DNA of 50,259 bases from Hyphomicrobiales bacterium (GCA_021775495.1 JAJFHT010000018.1:1-50259), one strand, 5' to 3'; positions 7,855 to 17,099 are shown, numbered from the stretch's first letter. Translations and numbers: made by a program. The notes: a model not told the origin generated them from the letters alone.

Positions 7855-9213
7855 ATGATCATAACCGCCCCTTCACCGGAAGAGCGTGCGCCCGACAAGA
7901 AGAACTGGACGGAGTTGATCGACGACATCTGCGCCGGAGAGTGGGTCCATCCGGATTCGGGAAAATCCTATCCGCCGGCGCCGTATGAAAAAATCATCAT
8001 CAAGGACTCTCTCGACGGCGCCGAAGCAGACCTGGTTCGCTCGCTCGGAATGGGTGGGACGATCGCCGTGGTGGCGGACACCAATACCTGGGAAGCGATG
8101 GGTGCCCGCGTTGCCGGGCGGCTCGGCGCGGCCGGAACCGTTGAACAAATCATCCTCGACCGTCCCCACGCGGATGTGAAGGAGGCGGCCGATCTGGCCG
8201 GCCGGCTTGGTCACGTCGATTCTGTCGTTGCCGTCGGATCCGGTACCGTGAACGATCTGTGCAAATACATTACCGCGCATGACGGCCGGAGATATTGTGT
8301 TTTCGGCACTGCGCCGTCGATGAACGGATACACATCGACAACCGCTTCCATGTCGCTTGAAAGCGGCCTGAAAGTGTCTTTGCCGGCGCATGCTCCGGCA
8401 GGGTTTTTTGTCGATCTTTCTGTCAGCGCCGCTGCGCCGGAACACCTTGCGGCGGCTGGATTCGGTGATTGCCTTTGTCGCTCCGTCGCTCAGATCGACT
8501 GGTGGATGTCGCACCGGGTTCTCGGCTCGGTTTACTATGAGGAGCCTTATCTGATCGAAATGCCGGACGAGGCGGAACTGAATAACAGGGCCCATCTCCT
8601 GCCGGGCGGCGATGTCGATGCGGTCGGGTATCTCTACCGGGTTCTGACCCTGTGCGGTCTGGGTATTTCATTCACCGGCATTTCCAATCACGGTTCGATG
8701 GGTGAACACCAGATTTCCCACTACATCGATTGTTTTGCCGGCGATCGCCATCCCGGAACCCTGCATGGCCAGCAGGTCGGCGTCGCCTCGCTGACGATGG
8801 CGCGTATTCAACACCGGTTTCTGTCGAGCGAAACGCCGCCGGTGGTCGGGCCGACCCGGATCGATGCCGATGACATGGCGCGCCGGATGGGACCGGAGAT
8901 CGCGGCCCAATGCCTGGCGGAGTATCAGAAGAAGGCCTTTGATTGGAAATCTGCCGATGCGTTTAATGAAAGACTGGCTGAACTCTGGCCGGTCCTGCGC
9001 CGGGAATGCCTGGATATGATGCTGCCCGTAGAGGAGATGCAGCGCCTGTTGAAAGCGGCCGGTGGGGCGACTACAGCTCGGGAACTGGGCCTCTCATCCG
9101 ATTTTTACCGCGAAGCGGTGCGCCATGCCCACGAAATGCGTGACCGGTTTTCCTTCGCCGATATCGCCTGCGACAGTGGTGTGCTGGACGATCTGGTTGC
9201 AGCAGAAACCTGA
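7855..9213 (+). CDS. sn-Glycerol-1-phosphate dehydrogenase-like enzyme (EgsA/AraM family)
   Basis: The ATG at 7855 has GAGGA in front and gives a 452-residue protein. The NAD-binding half shows VVADTNTWE and VGSGTVNDLCKY; the metal half has GFGDCLCRS (Asp205), GEHQISH (His285) and LHGQQVG (His304), which line up with the Asp-His-His metal set of the family. Characterised members interconvert dihydroxyacetone phosphate and glycerol-1-phosphate. Here the enzyme sits with a sugar kinase, phosphatase and aldolase, so oxidation of a phosphorylated polyol is more likely than archaeal-type lipid synthesis. First gene of a three-gene operon, divergent from SorC-1. Confidence 0.85.
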   Translation: MIITAPSPEERAPDKKNWTELIDDICAGEWVHPDSGKSYPPAPYEKIIIKDSLDGAEADLVRSLGMGGTIAVVADTNTWEAMGARVAGRLGAAGTVEQIILDRPHADVKEAADLAGRLGHVDSVVAVGSGTVNDLCKYITAHDGRRYCVFGTAPSMNGYTSTTASMSLESGLKVSLPAHAPAGFFVDLSVSAAAPEHLAAAGFGDCLCRSVAQIDWWMSHRVLGSVYYEEPYLIEMPDEAELNNRAHLLPGGDVDAVGYLYRVLTLCGLGISFTGISNHGSMGEHQISHYIDCFAGDRHPGTLHGQQVGVASLTMARIQHRFLSSETPPVVGPTRIDADDMARRMGPEIAAQCLAEYQKKAFDWKSADAFNERLAELWPVLRRECLDMMLPVEEMQRLLKAAGGATTARELGLSSDFYREAVRHAHEMRDRFSFADIACDSGVLDDLVAAET

Positions 9214-9216
9214 ACA

Positions 9217-10011
9217 ATGCAGCCAATTGCCGATATGCCCGCCGAAATTGCCGCGCAGATCTTTGCGGTCTTCACTGATATTGATGACACCATCACCACC
9301 GACGGCAGGCTTCCCGCCATTGCCTATTCGGCGCTGGAACAATTGGCCGATGCCGGTCTGCATGTGGTTCCGGTAACCGGCCGGCCGGCTGGCTGGTGCG
9401 ATATGATCGCCCGCTTCTGGCCGGTTGCCGGCGTCGTCGGGGAGAACGGTGCTTTCTATTTTGCCTACGATACATCGGCAAAGACCATGCGCCGCTCATT
9501 CTTTGCGAGCGATGAGGACCGCCTGGCCAACCGTGCCAGGTTGCAGCGCCTCGCACCGCGGATTCTCCAGGCGGTTCCCGGGGCAGCTATCTCGGCGGAC
9601 CAGCTTTATCGCGAAGCCGATCTTGCGATCGACTTCTGCGAAGACGTCGAACCGCTCGCCCCGGCTGACATCAGTTCGATCAAGCATCTGTTCGAGGCCG
9701 ATGGTGCCGTTGCCAAGGTCTCCTCCATCCATGTCAATGGCTGGTATGGCGACTATGACAAATTGTCGATGAGCCGCCGTTTCTGCCGCGATGTGCTGGA
9801 CCTTGACATGGACGCCGAGAAAAACCGCATCGTCTTTTGCGGCGACAGTCCCAATGATGCGCCAATGTTCGGATTTTTTCCGAACGCCTGCGGTGTCGCC
9901 AATGTGATGGACTTCGAGGGCAGGCTCGAAGCCGAACCGTGCTGGGTCGCAAGCCGCAGGGGCGCCGCCGGATTTGTCGAAATTGCCGAGACGCTGATGC
10001 GCGCCAGATGA
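9217..10011 (+). CDS. HAD-superfamily phosphatase, subclass IIB
   Basis: A 264-residue HAD hydrolase. Motif I is FTDIDDTIT, with nucleophile Asp21 and general acid Asp23; motif II is PVTGRP; motif IV is CGDSPNDAPMF, giving the two magnesium-binding aspartates. The cap between motifs II and III is of the C2B type found in sucrose-phosphate and mannosyl-3-phosphoglycerate phosphatases. It probably removes phosphate from a sugar or polyol phosphate in the same pathway as its neighbours. It starts three bases after the dehydrogenase stop and is followed closely by the aldolase, so it belongs to one operon. Confidence 0.85.
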   Translation: MQPIADMPAEIAAQIFAVFTDIDDTITTDGRLPAIAYSALEQLADAGLHVVPVTGRPAGWCDMIARFWPVAGVVGENGAFYFAYDTSAKTMRRSFFASDEDRLANRARLQRLAPRILQAVPGAAISADQLYREADLAIDFCEDVEPLAPADISSIKHLFEADGAVAKVSSIHVNGWYGDYDKLSMSRRFCRDVLDLDMDAEKNRIVFCGDSPNDAPMFGFFPNACGVANVMDFEGRLEAEPCWVASRRGAAGFVEIAETLMRAR

Positions 10012-10039
10012 CCATATTCAACAAGGATGAATCTCAGAC

Positions 10040-10717
10040 ATGACCACGAGTGAACTCGAAATACGCGAAGGTATTATCGAAAATTGCCTTTTCATGAACC
10101 AGACCGGCCTCAACCAGGGGACCTCGGGCAATATTTCGGCGCGCCATGGCGACAATATGCTGATTTCGCCATCCGCGACTCCCTACAACAAGCTGACGCC
10201 CGGGATGATCGCGAAAATGCCTCTGGAAGCCGAGGGACAATGGGAAGGGCCGCTCAACCCGTCGGTCGAGTGGCGTTTTCACCAGAAGCTGCTCAAGGGG
10301 CGTCCTGAAGCCAGCGCCGTCGTCCATGCCCATCCGACCTACTGCACCACGTTATCCATCATGGGCATGGGAATTCCGGCCTGCCACTACATGATCGCGG
10401 CTTTCGGTGGTAACGACGTCAAATGTTCAGGCTATGCCACCTTCGGCACCGCCGAACTGTCGGTTTTGGCTCTGGAAGCCATGGAGGGACGCAACGCTTG
10501 TCTGCTTGCCAATCACGGTATGATCGCCGTCGGCGAGAATCTCGAAAAGGCGATGTGGGCGGCGGTCGAACTTGAGACCATAGCCCGGCAATATTATCTC
10601 AGTCTGCAACTCGGCAAACCCAACATCCTCAGCGACGAACAGGTGGACGACACCATAAGAAGCTTCGGATCATACGGTGTGCGCGACGACCACAAGCGGA
10701 TCGCGGCAAACGGATAG
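10040..10717 (+). CDS. Class II aldolase, L-fuculose-phosphate aldolase type
   Basis: A 225-residue class II aldolase/adducin protein of the length of FucA. Zinc ligands are His96 and His98 (VVHAHPT) and His159 (ANHGM). Glu77 in NPSVEWRFH matches the catalytic glutamate. TSGNISARHG near residue 30 binds the phosphate. It should split a ketose-1-phosphate into dihydroxyacetone phosphate and an aldehyde, or run in reverse. AAGGA lies 12 bases before the ATG. It is the last gene of the operon and converges on SorC-2 with only a 17-bp gap. Confidence 0.9.
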   Translation: MTTSELEIREGIIENCLFMNQTGLNQGTSGNISARHGDNMLISPSATPYNKLTPGMIAKMPLEAEGQWEGPLNPSVEWRFHQKLLKGRPEASAVVHAHPTYCTTLSIMGMGIPACHYMIAAFGGNDVKCSGYATFGTAELSVLALEAMEGRNACLLANHGMIAVGENLEKAMWAAVELETIARQYYLSLQLGKPNILSDEQVDDTIRSFGSYGVRDDHKRIAANG

Positions 10718-10734
10718 TCCGTTGCACGCGCTCA

Positions 10735-11661
10735 TTATGCCACCAGGGCGGCGGCGGTGCTTTCATCGGTGATCAGGCCGGTGATCCAGTTCCGGTGCAG
10801 ACAGATTTTGAGCGCCTCTACTTTTGTCGGGCCTCCGGCAACCATGATGCGGTTGGGAATCTCCATTGATGCTTCCGGAGTGACGCCGACGACCCGCCGG
10901 TTTATTTCATGGTCTACAAGGTTGCCGTTCCGGTCGATGAAATGACCCAGGTAATTGCCGATCGCTCCGGCGTTTTTGACGCTTTTGAAATCGGCTTCTT
11001 CAAGATTGCCCGCTGCCCGCACGGAAGAAGAGTTGTCGCCGCCGATGCTGACGATGGCCAGATCGGCGTTGACAGCAGCCTTGATGACGTCGGCGACGAT
11101 CGGTTGTGAACCGATTGCCTGCCTGGCTTCGACACTGTCGCAGAAAATCGGCGTCGGCATGTAGTAGCACTCCGCCCCCAGGCGCTGCGCCAGCACCGTC
11201 ACCGCCTCATAGCGGTTGATGCTGGAGCTTCGCGACAGCGAGCCGATGAGCGGAACGATGTTAAGCCGGACATGACTGGCCGGTTCTATGACATTGGCCA
11301 TGGCCTTCAGTGTCAGTCCCCAGGACACCGCGACTGTCATCTCATCCTTTATCAACGGGGCGACAATCGGCGCCGCGCACTGGCCGATGACTTCCGACAG
11401 GCTCACTTCTTCGGAATGATCACTGGGCACAACCGAGACCAGTGACAGTCCATAGGCCTTTGCCAACGCCGCCTCCAGCGCCAGCCGGGAAGATGATGGT
11501 GCATCGATATGGATGCGGACGATGCCTCTTTGCCGGGCCATCGCCAGGATTCGGTGGGCCTTGATGCGCGGTACACCGAGACGGTCAGCGACTTCCTTCT
11601 GGGTCAATCCGAGGACGTAGTAGAGATGCGCTGCCCGGGCCAGGAGTTCTTCTGATGACAT
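10735..11661 (-). CDS. SorC-family sugar-binding transcriptional regulator 2
   Basis: A 308-residue paralogue of the regulator at 6758, started here at the ATG at 11661 (an ATG at 11682 is also possible; neither has a convincing ribosome site). The helix-turn-helix is LTQKEVADRLGVPRIKAHRIL, and the effector domain has VAVSWGLTLKAM, IGSLSRSSSI and IMVAGGPTKVEAL. It is transcribed away from the ABC transporter operon, which it probably controls. Two SorC proteins in one 14-kb block suggest two inducers. Confidence 0.88.
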   Translation of the reverse strand: MSSEELLARAAHLYYVLGLTQKEVADRLGVPRIKAHRILAMARQRGIVRIHIDAPSSSRLALEAALAKAYGLSLVSVVPSDHSEEVSLSEVIGQCAAPIVAPLIKDEMTVAVSWGLTLKAMANVIEPASHVRLNIVPLIGSLSRSSSINRYEAVTVLAQRLGAECYYMPTPIFCDSVEARQAIGSQPIVADVIKAAVNADLAIVSIGGDNSSSVRAAGNLEEADFKSVKNAGAIGNYLGHFIDRNGNLVDHEINRRVVGVTPEASMEIPNRIMVAGGPTKVEALKICLHRNWITGLITDESTAAALVA

Positions 11662-11759
11662 TGGTCCCACTTCACGGTTCATCGGCGCGTCGCCGGGTGC
11701 CGTTCGGTTTTAGCCGTCTCAGAAAACAAAAACCATCTCCAGATGCAAATCCGCAATTG

Positions 11760-11794
11760 CAATATGTAAAAAAGTACACTATTGGTAAAAAAGT
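11760..11794. promoter_or_regulatory. Repeats in the SorC-2 / transporter promoter region
   Basis: GTAAAAAAGT occurs twice, at 11766-11775 and 11785-11794, 19 bp apart and so on nearly the same face of the helix. Around it, CAATATGT and CACTATTG (11760-11784) form an imperfect inverted repeat. The region lies in the divergent gap, about 80 bp before the first permease gene. It is a candidate operator for SorC-2. Confidence 0.45.
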
Positions 11795-11875
11795 TCAACA
11801 GACGATCCGGGGGCGCAAGAATTCCCGTAACGTGTGAACGGCTGGGCACATGTTCTGGTGTCCAAGGGAGGATGG

Positions 11876-12769
11876 ATGTCTCAGTCGAGTGCAATGCAGG
11901 GGCGGTTCTGGTCGTTTGATCGTGCATGGCCCTGGCTGTTGCCGATGGTGGCAATGCTACTCGTCTTCACGGTCTATCCATTGCTCTACAATATCTGGCT
12001 GTCCTTTCATGAATATGCGCCGCTGAAGCGGCGCCTGGTCTATGTCGGTTTTGAGAACTGGCAGACGCTGTTTGCCGATGCGCGCATGTGGGCCTCGCTT
12101 GGCGTCACCCTGTTCTATTTCGTCGTTGTCCTGATCATCCAGCTTGTGCTCGGCATGGCGCTGGCGCTGCTGCTCGACAGTGACGATCCGGGGATGGGAT
12201 TTCTGCGTGGTGTTCTGACGCTGACGCTGGTCGTCCCGCCGGCGATCACCGGAATGATGTTCCTGCTGATGGAGGACCCCGAATTCGGGGTGCTGTCCTG
12301 GTTTCTCGAACAGATCGGATTGTTGACGTCCAGCACGCCAATTCTGGCGACACCGGCAACGGCACTCTGGGGCGTGGTGCTGGCCGATGTCTGGCAATGG
12401 ACGCCCTTCATGGTCCTGATTTTTCTGGCTGGCCTGCGGTCGCTGCCGCCCGAGCCTTACGAGGCGGCAACGCTGGACGGCGCGTCGGCGATGCAGATTT
12501 TCCGGCGCATCACCTTGCCACTGATGAACAAGGTGATCGCCGTCGCGGTGTTGATCCGCGGCATCGATCTGTTTCGCATGTTCGATTATGTCTTCGTCAT
12601 GACATCGGGTGGACCGGGCACCACTACCTACACCCTTTCGCTTTATGCCTGGCAGCAGACGTTCAGTTTCATCAAATGGGGGTATGGCGCGACGATCAGT
12701 CTGCTCGCGCTGGTCATCATCCTGGTGATCGCCAACCTGTTCATTTACATCGCCAAGGTGCGTTGGTGA
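11876..12769 (+). CDS. Sugar ABC transporter permease 1 (MalF/UgpA type)
   Basis: A 297-residue inner-membrane protein with six predicted helices, opening with a first segment around WPWLLPMVAMLLVFTVYPLLYNIW. The EAA loop that contacts the ATPase is visible as EAATLDGASAMQIFRRITLPLM. I use the ATG at 11876 because GGGAGGATGG lies just before it. It pairs with permease 2, whose start codon overlaps its stop (TGATG), and with the substrate-binding protein and ATPase downstream. The set is a carbohydrate importer of the CUT1 class. Confidence 0.93.
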   Translation: MSQSSAMQGRFWSFDRAWPWLLPMVAMLLVFTVYPLLYNIWLSFHEYAPLKRRLVYVGFENWQTLFADARMWASLGVTLFYFVVVLIIQLVLGMALALLLDSDDPGMGFLRGVLTLTLVVPPAITGMMFLLMEDPEFGVLSWFLEQIGLLTSSTPILATPATALWGVVLADVWQWTPFMVLIFLAGLRSLPPEPYEAATLDGASAMQIFRRITLPLMNKVIAVAVLIRGIDLFRMFDYVFVMTSGGPGTTTYTLSLYAWQQTFSFIKWGYGATISLLALVIILVIANLFIYIAKVRW

Positions 12770-13650
12770 TGGTCCGCTCGAAATCCCAGCGCATGGTCCG
12801 AATGATCCTCGCCTGGATTGTCGTCGGCCTGTTTTTCTTCCCGCTCTATTACTGGATGACCGTCGCCTTCAAGGAGGGCCGCGAGATCTTCGATATCCCG
12901 CCGCGTGTCTTCAACTTTACCCCGACAATGAAAAATTTCGAGGAAGTTTTCGGCATTTCCTTCGGTTTCGGTTTCGGCGAGCAGCGCGAGGTTCTGCCTG
13001 GCGGTGGCAATTGGTACATGACCCCGCGGTTGCTCGATTCAATCATCATAGCGGTCGGTTCGACTGCCCTGGCAATCGCCATTTCGACATTTGCCTCCTA
13101 TGCGCTCAGCCGGATGGATTTCAGGGGCCGCCACCACTTTGTCGGCTGGGTGCTGTCAACACGGATGATGCCGCCGGTTGCCGTTGCCATTCCGATGTTT
13201 TTCATGTTCCGCGACTTCGGACTGATGGACACGCATTTCGGCATTATCCTGATCCATGCGCTGATGAACCTGCCGCTTGCGGTCTTGTTGCTGAAGAGCT
13301 TTTTCGACGACATTCCGCGCGAGATCGACGAAAGCGCCATTATCGACGGCGCATCGCGTTTCCTGATCTTCCGGCGTGTCGTCTTCCCGATGGCGAAAGG
13401 CGGAATCGCCGCGACCGCGGTACTCTGTTTCATTTTCTCGTGGACCGAATTCCTGTTCGTTCTGACCCTGACGCAAACCGGCTTGAAGACCGTTCCGGTC
13501 GTCGCCTCGACCTTCGTCACGTCCACGGGAACGGCATGGGGCAACATGGCTGCGCTTGGCACGGCTGCGATGATCCCCGCCTTCATTTTCATTTTGTTGG
13601 TCCAGAAACAGCTTGTTCGCGGACTGACGCTCGGGTCGCTCAAGCAATGA
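12769..13650 (+). CDS. Sugar ABC transporter permease 2 (MalG/UgpE type)
   Basis: A 293-residue inner-membrane permease beginning on the ATG that overlaps the stop of permease 1. It has six helices, the EAA loop DESAIIDGASRFLIFRRVVFPM, and the usual MalG-type C-terminus. A periplasmic loop after the first helix (PPRVFNFTPTMKNFEEVFG...) is longer than usual, with a Phe-Gly-rich piece (FGFGFGEQRE). It works as partner of permease 1 in import of a sugar or polyol. Confidence 0.93.
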   Translation: MVRSKSQRMVRMILAWIVVGLFFFPLYYWMTVAFKEGREIFDIPPRVFNFTPTMKNFEEVFGISFGFGFGEQREVLPGGGNWYMTPRLLDSIIIAVGSTALAIAISTFASYALSRMDFRGRHHFVGWVLSTRMMPPVAVAIPMFFMFRDFGLMDTHFGIILIHALMNLPLAVLLLKSFFDDIPREIDESAIIDGASRFLIFRRVVFPMAKGGIAATAVLCFIFSWTEFLFVLTLTQTGLKTVPVVASTFVTSTGTAWGNMAALGTAAMIPAFIFILLVQKQLVRGLTLGSLKQ

Positions 13651-13712
13651 GCGGTCTGATTTGAGGAGGCAAATGCAAATGCCTGAATTTCAACGCATAG
13701 GGAGGAAAACAC

Positions 13713-15215
13713 ATGCGTGACTCTGATAGAAAACAATATCTGGCAGGCCTGACCGACAGATATGTGAACCGACGGATCGGCCGCCGCGATTTTCTGCGCA
13801 ATGCCGGGCTTCTGGGTCTTGGAGCAGGCGCACTCGGATCGGGCATGACACGCCCGTTCTTCGGTGTCAGCCAGGCCTTCGCCCAGGACAATGGTCTGAC
13901 CCCATCCAAGGACATTCTTGATTGGGTTCGCGACGTATCGAAACCCTTTGCCGGCAAGACGCTGAGACTGGCGACGGAATCGACCCCGCCGTCAAATGCC
14001 ATCAACAGCCAGTTGAAGAAATACTTCGAGGAAGCCTCGGGCATGAAGGTCGAAATCGAGGTTCTGCCGCTCGAGCAGGTTCTGCAGAAGATGACCCTCG
14101 ATATCGCCTCGCAGCTTGGCAGTTACGATCTCTACTATATCGATCAAAGCTGGGCCGCTTCCGTATCCAATGACGTGTTCGATCCACGCGAGCAGATCGC
14201 CGCCAGCGCCGATCTGGCCATGCCCAACTACAACATCGACGATTTCCTGCCGGCGCTCGTCGACGGTATCGCCAAATATGGCGACCGCTGGGTTGGTGTT
14301 CCCTATGACATTCCGATCTTCATGATGATGTACCGCAAGGACATCTACGAGAAGATGGGCTTCAAGGCGCCTGGAACGCTTGAGGAATATTACGATCAGG
14401 CCAAGGCAATCAGCAAGGAGATGGGGCCGGACATGTACGGCGCCACCGGGCAGATGAAATCCGGTCACTACTCGCTTGAATGCGACTGGACGGCATGGCT
14501 CTGGGGTCACGGCGGCTCGATCTTCACGCCGGATGGCAAGTTCTCCGGCAATGATGAGGAAGGCCTTGCGGCGATGGAGTACTGGACTCGCCTGAAGGAA
14601 ACCATGCCGCCCGGAGTGACCGGCTGGACCTGGGACGGTCAGGGACAATCGGTGGCGCAGGGTGTTGCCGCAACGATGATGTCGTGGGGCGAATTCTTCC
14701 CCTATTTCGACGATCCCTCGGCAACCAAGGTATCGGGCCTGATGGAAGCGGTGCGCTGCCCGAAACCGAAAAAGGCGCTTCGGACAGTCGACCAGACCGG
14801 TTATGGCGAAATTCCGGGTGTCGGACACCAGGGCGGGTCTTCACTGGCTGTTTCCAAGAACTCGAAGAACCCTGACGCCGCATGGATCTTCATGCAATGG
14901 GCAACCTGCGCCGATACCCAGTCGCTGATCACCGCACTGGGCGGTGGCACCGGTCCGACCCGCAACTCGGTCTATGACGATCCGCGCGTTGTCGCCAACC
15001 GCCGTGTTGGCCCGGGAACGACGCGGCACCTGGATGTCGTACGCGAAACCATCGCCAAGGATATGGGCTCCGAGCCCGATCTGCCGCAATGGGCTGAGCT
15101 GTCGAACGACACCATTCCGGTGCGTCTCGGAAAATATTTCGCCGGTGAATATTCATCCGCGAAAGAAGCCATGGACGACATTGCTCAGGCGACCGACAAG
15201 ATCGTCGCCGGCTAA
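13713..15215 (+). CDS. Sugar ABC transporter substrate-binding protein with Tat signal
   Basis: A 500-residue family 1 solute-binding protein, longer than the usual 420-450. The N-terminus has a twin-arginine signal (GRRDFLRNAG, then a hydrophobic stretch and cleavage near AFAQ), so the protein is probably folded before export. The mature part has typical features such as VPYDIPIFMMMYRKDIYEKMG and the late GGGTGPTRNSVY. A GGGAGG ribosome site lies ahead of the ATG. A hairpin with a T-run follows the stop, which would leave this gene more strongly expressed than the enzymes behind it. Confidence 0.92.
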   Translation: MRDSDRKQYLAGLTDRYVNRRIGRRDFLRNAGLLGLGAGALGSGMTRPFFGVSQAFAQDNGLTPSKDILDWVRDVSKPFAGKTLRLATESTPPSNAINSQLKKYFEEASGMKVEIEVLPLEQVLQKMTLDIASQLGSYDLYYIDQSWAASVSNDVFDPREQIAASADLAMPNYNIDDFLPALVDGIAKYGDRWVGVPYDIPIFMMMYRKDIYEKMGFKAPGTLEEYYDQAKAISKEMGPDMYGATGQMKSGHYSLECDWTAWLWGHGGSIFTPDGKFSGNDEEGLAAMEYWTRLKETMPPGVTGWTWDGQGQSVAQGVAATMMSWGEFFPYFDDPSATKVSGLMEAVRCPKPKKALRTVDQTGYGEIPGVGHQGGSSLAVSKNSKNPDAAWIFMQWATCADTQSLITALGGGTGPTRNSVYDDPRVVANRRVGPGTTRHLDVVRETIAKDMGSEPDLPQWAELSNDTIPVRLGKYFAGEYSSAKEAMDDIAQATDKIVAG

Positions 15216-15228
15216 TTCTCCCGCGACT

Positions 15229-15260
15229 GAGGCGGCGACCCCGGTTGCCGCCTCCTTTTT
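15229..15260 (+). terminator. Intra-operon terminator or attenuator after the binding-protein gene
   Basis: GAGGCGGC (15229-15236) pairs with GCCGCCTC (15247-15254), extendable inward, and five T follow at 15256-15260. The next gene starts only 31 bp later in the same direction, so leaky termination is more likely than a full stop. Confidence 0.65.
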
Positions 15261-15290
15261 ACACAACACAACAGGTCTTTGAGAGAATAC

Positions 15291-16016
15291 ATGGCCAGAA
15301 AGCCTCTTGTCGCAATCACGGGTGCCAGTTCGGGAATTGGAGAAGCAACAGCTCGCGCGTTCTCAGCGGCAGGTCATCCGGTTCTGCTGATGGCCCGCCG
15401 CCTTGATCGCTTGCAGGCGCTGAACCTGCCCAATTCGGTCTGCCGCCAGGTCGATGTCCGCGATAGGGAAGCCATTGCCCGCGCCGTCCGTGATGCCGAG
15501 GCCGAACATGGTCCTGTCGATATGATGTTCGCCAATGCCGGCATTGCCAGGCTGGCCGATATCGGACGGCAGCCGCCTGATGAATGGGACGAGATGATCG
15601 ATATCAACACCAAAGGTGTGATGAACACGGTGCATGCCGTGATGACCGGGATGATCGAGCGCGAGCACGGCACGCTGGTGATGATGAGTTCCATTGCCGG
15701 CCGCAAGGTCTACCCCGACCACACGGTCTATTGCGGCACCAAGTTCTTTGTTCATGCCGTGTCGGAATCGCTTCGCGAATATCTGTCGGACTACAATGTG
15801 CGTGTCCTGGTTGTCTCGCCGGGAGTGATCGAAACCGAGGTCCTGTCAGCTGTGAACGACCCCCAGACATTGGCCAGCTACAAGGAAAACAAGAAAAAGA
15901 TGGGCGGCGGGATCAGTGCCGATATAGTCGGGGAGTTGATCCTCGATGCGTATCAACTTCCACAGAGAGCACTGGTGCAGGAGATCTGTCTCACACCGAC
16001 CCGGCAGAAATTCTGA
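15291..16016 (+). CDS. Short-chain dehydrogenase/reductase
   Basis: A 241-residue classical SDR. The cofactor loop is TGASSGIG, the structural motif is ANAG, the catalytic serine is in MMSSIAG and the YxxxK pair is YCGTK. The Arg pair after the second strand (ARRLDRL) favours NADP or NAD with tolerance; I cannot decide. I take the ATG at 15291 (GAGAG ahead) over an upstream in-frame TTG. Between binding protein and ATPase genes of an importer, it probably oxidises the imported polyol or reduces the sugar. Confidence 0.9.
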   Translation: MARKPLVAITGASSGIGEATARAFSAAGHPVLLMARRLDRLQALNLPNSVCRQVDVRDREAIARAVRDAEAEHGPVDMMFANAGIARLADIGRQPPDEWDEMIDINTKGVMNTVHAVMTGMIEREHGTLVMMSSIAGRKVYPDHTVYCGTKFFVHAVSESLREYLSDYNVRVLVVSPGVIETEVLSAVNDPQTLASYKENKKKMGGGISADIVGELILDAYQLPQRALVQEICLTPTRQKF

Positions 16017-16031
16017 TTTCGGAAGACATCA

Positions 16032-17099
16032 ATGGCAACTGTTGAATACCAGAAAATCGGCAAGAGCTTCGGAACGGTCGTCGTCCTGAATGATCTCGAC
16101 CTGACCATCAATGAAGGCGAATTTGTCGTCCTGCTCGGCGCATCCGGCTGCGGCAAGACCACGTTGCTGCGCATGACGGCCGGCCTCGAAACAGTCGGTT
16201 CCGGAAATCTGTCCATCGATGGCCGCAGGGTCAATGACGTCCATCCGCGTGACCGTGACATTGCGATGGTCTTCCAGAATTACGCGCTCTACCCGACCAT
16301 GAAGGTTTACGACAACATCGCTTTCAGCCTGCAGGTCGCCAAACGGCCGGAGCAGGAAATTCGGGCCAAGGTCGACGAAGCCGCAAGCGTGCTTGGACTG
16401 ACACCCTATCTCGGTCGTTATCCAAAGGAACTCTCGGGCGGGCAGCGGCAGCGGGTCGCCATGGGCCGGGCGATGGTCCGCAACGCCAAGGTGTTTCTGT
16501 TCGACGAACCGCTGTCCAATCTTGACGCCAAGCTGCGCGCGCATATGCGCGTGGAGATCCGCCAACTGCATGACCGACTGGCCGCCACGACGATTTACGT
16601 CACGCATGACCAGATCGAAGCGATGACAATGGCCGACAAGATCGTCCTGATGCACGAGGGGCGGATCATTCAGGTCGGCAAACCCGATGATCTCTATGAT
16701 ATTCCGAACTCGAAATATGTAGCCGACTTCATTGGCTCGCCGACAATGAATTTCCTTGATGGGCAATTGCGGCGGGCCGGAAAAAAAGTTCAGTTTGTCT
16801 GTGGCGATCTCAAGCTTTCCCTGCCCGCCGGATTTTCTGACCAGCAGGATGGTCGCAGGGTGATCTGCGGGATTCGACCTGCGGATGTCACCCTGTCGGC
16901 AAAAGGTGAAATCACCGGAGAACTCAGTCTGATCGAAAAGACCGGTGCTGACATGCAACTGCACACGACGGTCGAGAACCACGAGTTTGTTGCCATCGTG
17001 CCACGCGGGGTCGATGTCGCCGCAGGCACGTCCGTCCACTTCGCTGTTCAGGCTGACAAACTGCACATATTCGACGCCGGTACCGAGCTTCGGATCTGA
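16032..17099 (+). CDS. Sugar ABC transporter ATPase (MalK/UgpC type)
   Basis: A 355-residue ATPase: Walker A GASGCGKTT, Q-loop FQNYALYP, signature LSGGQRQRV, Walker B VFLFDEPLSNLD and switch His in VTHDQ. The C-terminal third (from about residue 240) is the OB-type regulatory domain of the MalK class with CGIRPADV. It energises import through the two permeases. It starts 15 bases after the SDR gene and belongs to the same operon. Confidence 0.95.
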   Translation: MATVEYQKIGKSFGTVVVLNDLDLTINEGEFVVLLGASGCGKTTLLRMTAGLETVGSGNLSIDGRRVNDVHPRDRDIAMVFQNYALYPTMKVYDNIAFSLQVAKRPEQEIRAKVDEAASVLGLTPYLGRYPKELSGGQRQRVAMGRAMVRNAKVFLFDEPLSNLDAKLRAHMRVEIRQLHDRLAATTIYVTHDQIEAMTMADKIVLMHEGRIIQVGKPDDLYDIPNSKYVADFIGSPTMNFLDGQLRRAGKKVQFVCGDLKLSLPAGFSDQQDGRRVICGIRPADVTLSAKGEITGELSLIEKTGADMQLHTTVENHEFVAIVPRGVDVAAGTSVHFAVQADKLHIFDAGTELRI

